From the NCBI GenBank assembly GCA_016927095.1, contig JAFGNI010000322.1:1-10215 (forward strand): a DNA stretch of 10,215 nt, read 5' to 3'. This document shows, piece by piece, positions 6,102 to 10,215 of this stretch. The DNA is from Anaerolineae bacterium (GTDB taxonomy: Bacteria; Chloroflexota; Anaerolineae; B4-G1; SLSP01). The notes beneath the pieces are model-generated. The model was given only the letters and a program-made list of their open reading frames with translations, did no database searches and was not told where the DNA came from. Position 1 is the stretch's first letter, and every line of letters begins with the position of its first letter. Made by a program: the position numbers and the translations under genes.

Positions 6102-7394
6102 CTACAAGCGAGGGTCCGTCGTCGACGCCGCAGCGTCGGTGCCTGCAAGATAGCCAGTGGTGAACGCGGCCTGGAGGTTGAATCCCCCCGTATCAGCAGC
6201 CAGATCTAGCAACTCACCCACGATATAGAGGCCGGCAACCTTCCGAGAGGCAAAGGTCACAGGATCCACTTCCCCGAGTGCCACGCCCCCCGCTGTCACC
6301 ATACCGGACGCCAAGGGCAAAGACCCGGCGATGGTCCAGCGGAAATCCTTGAGCAACGACACGATCTCGATGCGCTCCTCGGCGCGGATACGGTAGATGT
6401 GACGGTCGTCCTCGACTGGGCTGAGGTCCGCGATGACATCCGCCAGCGACCCGGGTACCCACCCGCGCAGCAATGTCCGCAGTCGCTGGTGCGCGTGAGT
6501 CTCAAACTCCCGCTGGAGTCTGCTGTGTATGGCATCCTCATCCATGCCCGGCTTGAGATCAATCGAGAGCACAACCTGGCGCCCTCGTCGCAGGGCATCC
6601 ACCACCGCCAAAGAGGCGGTCAGGATCAGCGGACCGGAGACGCCGAAGTGCGTGAAGAGCATCTCACCGGTCTCGGGCATCGGATACGGGATGCGCAACG
6701 GTCGCTCCTTGCCCCTATCATCGATCGTCGTGAAGGTGCAACGCACATTGCGCAGGCTCACGCCCTGAAGGCTCTTGGCTGTCGAACGTTCCACGACGGT
6801 CAGGGGAACGAGAGCCGGGCGCAGGGGCTCAATGGTATGGCCTACAGCCTGTGCGATGAGATAGCCCTGCCCGGTAGAGCCCGTTTCCGGCCACGAAGCA
6901 CCCCCGGTAGCCAGAATCACCGTATCTGTCGTGATGCGGCTCTTGTCAGCCATTCGCAGGCCGCGAACACGGTCACCATCCAGGACGATCTCGCCAACCT
7001 CCGAGCGGTAGCGTATGTTGACGCCGTATCCGGTCGCATAGCGAATCAAGGCGTCACGGACATCGCTGGCCTGGCCCGAGGCCGGAAAGATGCGCCCGCC
7101 GCGCTCTGTCTGCGTCTGAACGCCGTAACGCTCCAATAGAGCGAGCAGTTCATCTCGGAAGAAGCGATGGTAGGCATTCATCAGGAACTTACCGTTGCGC
7201 CCGTAGTGCGCGAGAAACTGCCGCAGTGGCGCCGCATTCGTGAGATTGCAGCGAGACTTGCCGCTGACTAGGATCTTCTTACCAGCCTCATCCGTTTTCT
7301 CAAGCAGCATCACATCAGCGCCCAGCTCCGCAGCCCTGGCTGCCGCCATCAGGCCAGCCGCGCCGGCACCCACCACCACGATTCGCTTAGCCAT
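6102..7394 (-). CDS. FAD-dependent oxidoreductase of the HI0933/YhiN/BaiN family
   Basis: A 430-residue cytoplasmic flavoprotein. It has the dinucleotide-binding motif VVVGAGAAGL at 6-15 with E32 closing the Rossmann unit. The family signature GKKILVSGKSRCNLTN is at 38-53 and ILATGGAS at 160-167. LFTHFGVSGPLILTAS is at 246-261. The C-terminal FAD motif at 364-418 contains MVTAGGVALGEVDP, GLYIVGELLDLAADTGGFNLQ and AFTTGYLAG. Family members include E. coli YhiN, reported as a 23S rRNA dihydrouridine synthase (RdsA), and the clostridial BaiN bile-acid reductase; which activity applies here is not known. The ATG at 7394 is chosen because the Rossmann motif then sits at the usual position. An upstream start at 7493 would add 33 basic, non-homologous residues lying inside the cupin gene. 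The start overlaps the cupin stop by 8 bases, and a weak GGAACAGG precedes it, suggesting coupling. Confidence 0.92.
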   Translation of the reverse strand: MAKRIVVVGAGAAGLMAAARAAELGADVMLLEKTDEAGKKILVSGKSRCNLTNAAPLRQFLAHYGRNGKFLMNAYHRFFRDELLALLERYGVQTQTERGGRIFPASGQASDVRDALIRYATGYGVNIRYRSEVGEIVLDGDRVRGLRMADKSRITTDTVILATGGASWPETGSTGQGYLIAQAVGHTIEPLRPALVPLTVVERSTAKSLQGVSLRNVRCTFTTIDDRGKERPLRIPYPMPETGEMLFTHFGVSGPLILTASLAVVDALRRGRQVVLSIDLKPGMDEDAIHSRLQREFETHAHQRLRTLLRGWVPGSLADVIADLSPVEDDRHIYRIRAEERIEIVSLLKDFRWTIAGSLPLASGMVTAGGVALGEVDPVTFASRKVAGLYIVGELLDLAADTGGFNLQAAFTTGYLAGTDAAASTTDPRL

Positions 7395-8013
7395 CCTGTT
7401 CCGCCGCTTGCGTTGCCGCTGGTGTTCCCAGATGAAGCGCCAGGACATACAATGCGCTGAGCGCATCGTCATTTGCCAGGCTATAGCGCTCATCCCCCGC
7501 GATCAGCACCACGTCGCCTTCCCGCAACGGACGCTGAACCACCGGGACGCCTAAGGAGGCCCGATGGCTGAGCGTTCCCCGGCCCGCTATCACAAAGAGT
7601 ATCGTATCCCGTCCCGGATGTCTGCGCTGTCCCGTAGCCGCTCCCGGGGCCAACCGCAGCGACTGCAGCGCCCGAAACTCAGACTGCTGAAGCAGCCCTT
7701 CGGCGGTCCCAGGCTCCTCACTGAACAGCCACCGGACCACCGTCTCGCCATGGCCTCGCCACATCTCGGGTAGCTCGGGTGCAGGATCGAGTGGCGCATA
7801 GCTCACCGACTTGATCGCCATCGCACGCTTGTAGAGCACGCCGGCGATGCGGTCGTACGGCGCGCGGTTGATATTCGTCCAGCCCGCTTCCGTGATGAAG
7901 GCCGATTCCGGCAGCGGCGCCGGCTCCCAAGGCTGTTCGTCGTCAGGCTGGTCTGCGGCGCCCGCCCCGTCTGTGCCAGCAGGCACCAGCTTCGATCCCG
8001 GCAGATCTGTCAC
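7387..8013 (-). CDS. Cupin-like protein with degenerate metal site, function unknown
   Basis: A 208-residue protein. A proline- and acid-rich N-terminus (1-40) leads into an unassigned region (40-110) and then one cupin-type beta barrel at about 115-196. Cupin motif 1 corresponds to PGAATGQRRHPGRDTILFVIAGRG (123-146), where only H132 of the usual two histidines and glutamate is retained. Motif 2 is GDVVLIAGDERYSLAN (166-181), where the histidine is replaced by Y177. Metal binding is therefore doubtful. It may bind a ligand without metal or have a structural role; no substrate can be named. The GTG start is supported by TAGGAG 7 bases upstream. The gene sits between xdhC and the flavoprotein gene and overlaps the latter by 8 bases, so co-expression with that enzyme is likely. 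Confidence 0.75.
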   Translation of the reverse strand: MTDLPGSKLVPAGTDGAGAADQPDDEQPWEPAPLPESAFITEAGWTNINRAPYDRIAGVLYKRAMAIKSVSYAPLDPAPELPEMWRGHGETVVRWLFSEEPGTAEGLLQQSEFRALQSLRLAPGAATGQRRHPGRDTILFVIAGRGTLSHRASLGVPVVQRPLREGDVVLIAGDERYSLANDDALSALYVLALHLGTPAATQAAEQDG

Positions 8014-8023
8014 GGCCTTACTC

Positions 8024-8110
8024 CTATCTCCCCCTGAGACGGTGCAGTACGACTGCGCCAGCTCCAGCCATCATTGCTAGGATGCCCTCTGCCACGCCGT
8101 GGGATGTCAC
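8024..8110 (-). CDS. Possible 28-codon small hydrophobic ORF coupled to xdhC (GTGA)
   Basis: A GTG overlaps the XdhC stop as GTGA. It opens a 28-residue frame with a hydrophobic stretch (GILAMMAGAGAVVL) and a basic tail (HRLRGR), ending just before the Shine-Dalgarno of the cupin gene. It fills nearly all of the 93-base gap. No good Shine-Dalgarno is visible, and a short open frame in GC-rich DNA is easily chance. If real, it would be a single-pass membrane peptide. Very tentative. Confidence 0.2.
   Translation of the reverse strand: MTSHGVAEGILAMMAGAGAVVLHRLRGR
8041..8059 (-). other. Imperfect 8-bp hairpin in the xdhC-cupin gap
   Basis: GGTGCAGT and ACTGCGCC flank a 3-base loop. On the - strand transcript, 7 of 8 pairs form, with one C-A mismatch. 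No T-tract follows, and the cupin ribosome binding site begins about 15 bases downstream. A role in termination or in tuning expression between xdhC and the cupin gene is possible but unproven. Confidence 0.25.
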
Positions 8111-9147
8111 CGCTTGACCGCGCTGAGGGCGCCACCGGAACGGCGATGACGTACGGCAGCCACCTCAGCCATGATGGAAAGCGCGATCATAGACGGCTCC
8201 TTACCGCCGATGTCAAGCCCAACCGGACCGCGGATCCGATCAAGGTCGCTTTCCTTGAACCCGGCCTGCAGAAGCTCCTCACGGCGGTCGGCCTGCGTCT
8301 TGCGACTACCGAGGAAGCCGATGTAGTACGCTTTGCTCTTCAGGGCGAGGGTCAAGGCCGGAATATCGAACTTGGGGTCGTGGAAGAGCACCACCACAGC
8401 GTAGCTGGGGCCGAGGTCTTCTGGTCGAAAGACGTCCCTTGGCCACCCAAAATGGAGTTCGAACCCCGGAAAACGCTCCTCCGTCAGGAAAGTGCGTCGC
8501 GCATCACTTACAATGACCCGGTAGCCGACCACGCGACCAATCTCTGCCAGAGCTATCCCGATATCCGTGGCGCCAAAGATCAACAACACCGGCGGCGGCG
8601 GAATGACCTCGATCAGGACCTTGCCCTGAGTGTAGGTATGTACTTTCGCGTAAGGTCCAGGCCAGGCAGCAGCGATGTCCATCAGGACTTGTCCATCCAG
8701 ATCGGAGTTGCCAAGCGTTCCTACCGTCTCCCCGTCCGCAAGATGTATGAGATGCTGCGGTCGGTCGGTGCGGGAGGCGAACCCTACCGGTCGCTGTGCC
8801 TCGACCTCGTCGAGCAGGACATCGTAGAGCTCGGTCCAGCGCTCCACGAGAACGTCGATCGCACCACCACAGGACAGTCCCACGCTCCAGGCTTCTTCAT
8901 CACTGATGCCGTAGTTCGGCCTTCTTATAGCCACGGAGCCGGTGAGTACCGCTTCCATCTCCGAGATGACATCACCATCGACGCACCCGCTGCTGACCGA
9001 TCCCACCACCCCGCCGTCCGATGTGATCGCCATCCGGGTTCCAGCCGGACGAAGCGACGACCCTTCGGTTTTCAGAATCGTCGCAACAGCAATATCCTCC
9101 CGGCCTTCCTCCCGCCAACGTCTGAGATCCGATACAATGTCTCTCAT
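8107..9147 (-). CDS. xdhC: XdhC/CoxI family molybdoenzyme maturation factor
   Basis: A 346-residue XdhC/CoxI-family protein. The N-terminal part carries GSSLRPAGTRMAI at 29-41, SVSSGCVDGDVI at 50-61 (C55) and LSCGGAIDVLVE at 91-102 (C93). A Rossmann-type domain begins with LLIFGATDIGIALAEIG at 188-204. The conserved C-terminal block includes LFHDPKFDIPAL, YYIGFLGSRKT (275-284), R306 and GPVGLDIGGKEPSMIALSIMAE (307-328). Family members bind molybdenum cofactor, help sulfurate it and insert it into xanthine dehydrogenase or CO dehydrogenase-type enzymes in the cytoplasm. No such catalytic subunits are in this window. The ATG is well supported by GAGGAG 7 bases upstream. It lies 55 bases after the nuclease gene and in the same direction as the amidohydrolase, consistent with a purine catabolism operon continuing to the right. 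The gene symbol reflects family, not a proven partner enzyme. Confidence 0.9.
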   Translation of the reverse strand: MRDIVSDLRRWREEGREDIAVATILKTEGSSLRPAGTRMAITSDGGVVGSVSSGCVDGDVISEMEAVLTGSVAIRRPNYGISDEEAWSVGLSCGGAIDVLVERWTELYDVLLDEVEAQRPVGFASRTDRPQHLIHLADGETVGTLGNSDLDGQVLMDIAAAWPGPYAKVHTYTQGKVLIEVIPPPPVLLIFGATDIGIALAEIGRVVGYRVIVSDARRTFLTEERFPGFELHFGWPRDVFRPEDLGPSYAVVVLFHDPKFDIPALTLALKSKAYYIGFLGSRKTQADRREELLQAGFKESDLDRIRGPVGLDIGGKEPSMIALSIMAEVAAVRHRRSGGALSAVKR

Positions 9148-9202
9148 AACCTTTCTCCTCGCAGTGCCTTCCGACGCCGCGATAACTCTTGCTGAGCCCT
9201 AG

Positions 9203-9817
9203 TTACAGCTCGGACTCCGTATCTGTATTGTATTGTGATGGAGTTGCCCCCAGGTCGTCCGACGGGGTCCACCTTCGAGAATGAACGGTGCCATCAGCAA
9301 GTACCCTGATCATCTCAAACCGCACCCGGCCCGCCGAGACCGCTTCCGCAATGCGGCGCTGCTCCCGTGTCAGCTGTGACTTACCTCGCTTGATATCCAG
9401 GATCACAACCTCGATATCGTGCCCATCTGTGTAGTTGTCCTTGTAGGCACTGTACCCATCAAAGACAACATAGTCCACGGGATCGCCCAGAAAGCGCGCA
9501 TCCGCAGGCCAATAGGTGAAGCCAGGCAGCAGAGGCGCCACCTGCTCCGCCATCTTGCCCTTGAGGACAGCGCGGCTTTGGTTCACGCTGCTACGTCGCG
9601 CCTGTGTCAAGTTCTCGCGGTGGTCCGCCTGAAGCTGCGCGATTTGGCTCTCGTAGGCACGGACAATGCGCGCCCGTTCAGCGGCCCCTTTGGCATCATA
9701 GGTCTCAGCCACCTCCGCGCGCAGAGCGTCGTGGTCCATCCGGTCTCTGACGCGCACCAGCCAAAGCGCTATGACCGCCCCGACTACAATCCCCACCAGG
9801 ACCAGCACGATATCCAT
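9203..9817 (-). CDS. Membrane-anchored nuclease related to archaeal Holliday junction resolvases (Endonuc_Holl family)
   Basis: A 204-residue protein with an N-terminal membrane helix (2-22, DIVLVLVGIVVGAVIALWLV), then a charged coiled-coil-like stretch (about 27-75) and a C-terminal PD-(D/E)XK-like domain (80-175). Key pieces are SRAVLKGKMAEQVAPLLPGF (81-100, with E91), ARFLGDPVDYVVFDG (107-121, with D115) and VVILDIKRGKSQLT (137-150, with D141-x-K143). The layout matches the family annotated as endonuclease related to archaeal Holliday junction resolvase. That family is often predicted secreted or membrane-tethered, and no physiological substrate is established to my knowledge. The ATG at 9817 is preferred to a TTG directly before it; no strong Shine-Dalgarno is visible. 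The gene follows the amidohydrolase after 20 bases, so co-transcription is likely, though a link to its neighbours' metabolism is not obvious. Confidence 0.85.
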   Translation of the reverse strand: MDIVLVLVGIVVGAVIALWLVRVRDRMDHDALRAEVAETYDAKGAAERARIVRAYESQIAQLQADHRENLTQARRSSVNQSRAVLKGKMAEQVAPLLPGFTYWPADARFLGDPVDYVVFDGYSAYKDNYTDGHDIEVVILDIKRGKSQLTREQRRIAEAVSAGRVRFEMIRVLADGTVHSRRWTPSDDLGATPSQYNTDTESEL

Positions 9818-9837
9818 CAATGCGTGATCCAGGGCAC

Positions 9838-10215
9838 CTAGCTCCAGGAGCGGGCACTACGCCCCACAAAGACGCCAGTGCCAGGTTCTGCCACTAACTC
9901 GCCGTCGCGCACCAGGAACGCACCACGCCGCAACGTGCTTACGACCCGTCCCTTGACCCGCGTGCCTTCATATGGACTGTACCCGGCGACCACGTGGAGA
10001 TCCTCGGCACTGATCACGCCCTCATGGGCAGGATCAAAGAGCACGAGGTCGGCATCGGCCCCCGGCGACAGGTCCCCCTTGCGGGGCCAGAGATTGTAGA
10101 TCTTAGCCGGGTTGAGAGCTAGCATCCGCGCTATATCGGACCAATCGATCCTACCGGTTGCCACGCCGTAGGTCGCCATAAGCTGAAGTGACGTCTCAGT
10201 GCCCGGTAGGCCGCC
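9838..10215 (-). CDS. Cyclic amidohydrolase (dihydropyrimidinase/hydantoinase/allantoinase type), 5' end outside window
   Basis: The last 125 residues of an amidohydrolase-superfamily enzyme are visible, and the frame stays open to the right edge. The visible part starts in GGLPGTETSLQLMATYG, typical of the region after the last metal-binding aspartate. It continues through LNPAKIYNLWPRKGDLSPGA, the outer beta-sandwich segment DADLVLFDP, AGYSPYEGTRVKGRV and the closing FLVRDGELVAEPGTGVF. SPYEG plus this ending resembles hydantoinase/dihydropyrimidinase and allantoinase more than biosynthetic dihydroorotase. These enzymes open cyclic ureides in purine or pyrimidine breakdown. The metal-binding histidines and carboxylated lysine lie outside the window, so substrate cannot be fixed. 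XdhC two genes downstream makes allantoinase or a hydantoinase in purine catabolism a reasonable inference. An ATG at 10177-10179 is internal, not the start. Confidence 0.88.
   Translation of the reverse strand, partial: GGLPGTETSLQLMATYGVATGRIDWSDIARMLALNPAKIYNLWPRKGDLSPGADADLVLFDPAHEGVISAEDLHVVAGYSPYEGTRVKGRVVSTLRRGAFLVRDGELVAEPGTGVFVGRSARSWS

Noticed and set aside
6399..7139. 246-codon open frame on + opposite the flavoprotein
   Set aside because: Shadow of the YhiN/BaiN coding frame; its composition is that of an antisense frame.
7395..7493. Extended start for the flavoprotein, adding 33 residues
   Set aside because: The added residues are basic and unlike the family, lie inside the cupin gene, and would displace the FAD-binding motif from its usual N-terminal position. 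ATG 7394 fits better.
8074..9195. 373-codon open frame on + antisense to xdhC, longer than xdhC itself
   Set aside because: The translation has no family resemblance, is rich in Arg/His/Pro typical of antisense frames in GC-rich DNA, and the - strand frame shows clear XdhC motifs plus a good ribosome binding site.
10177..10179. ATG as start of a short amidohydrolase-like protein
   Set aside because: The frame is open to the window edge with family-typical residues (GGLPGTETSLQL) before this ATG, so the gene is cut by the window rather than short.
1..10215. CRISPR arrays, insertion sequences, tRNA or rRNA genes, phage or defence islands
   Set aside because: No regularly spaced repeats, terminal inverted repeats with transposase motifs, or tRNA-like cloverleaf sequence was seen. 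Nearly all bases belong to coding genes of ordinary families.

Overview
The window is a compact, GC-rich bacterial chromosomal segment (roughly 60% GC by eye). One gene fragment lies on the + strand at the left edge; everything else is on the - strand. The mix of tandem deoxynucleoside kinases, an XdhC-type protein, a hydantoinase-type amidohydrolase and many GTG/TTG starts would fit Chloroflexota (Thermomicrobia-like) or a similar GC-rich, non-enteric lineage. That placement is an inference from gene content only. I see no insertion sequence, phage gene, tRNA, rRNA or CRISPR array, and no gene-free stretch longer than about 145 bases.

Left edge (1-1283): the 3' end of a CinA C-terminal (NMN amidohydrolase, PncC-type) gene runs on + and converges, with an 8-base gap, on a - strand metallo-beta-lactamase-fold gene. 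That MBL-fold protein has lost all five histidines expected at its metal site.

Middle (1357-6048, transcribed right to left): a consensus-like promoter at 6021-6048 precedes two tandem deoxynucleoside kinases (dGK-like with an unusual C-terminal extension, then dCK/dAK-like). Next come a soluble GAF-PAS histidine kinase and an AlaX-type alanyl-tRNA editing protein with a DHHA1 domain. The kinase/HK junction is TAG directly followed by GTG, and the HK/alaX junction is an ATGA overlap. These four genes are therefore very likely one operon, joining deoxynucleoside salvage, a sensor kinase and translation quality control.

Right (6102-10215, transcribed right to left): the 3' end of a hydantoinase/allantoinase-type cyclic amidohydrolase is followed by a membrane-anchored PD-(D/E)XK nuclease related to archaeal Holliday junction resolvases. 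Then come an XdhC/CoxI-family molybdoenzyme maturation protein, a cupin-like protein of unknown function, and a YhiN/BaiN-family flavoprotein whose start overlaps the cupin stop by 8 bases. XdhC plus the amidohydrolase suggests a purine or hydantoin catabolism locus that continues to the right of the window. The nuclease and flavoprotein look like housekeeping or unexplained passengers.

The most notable items are the histidine-less MBL-fold protein, the histidine kinase embedded by translational coupling in a deoxynucleoside kinase/AlaX operon, and the C-terminal extension of the first kinase, which looks like a degenerate MazG-type helical domain.
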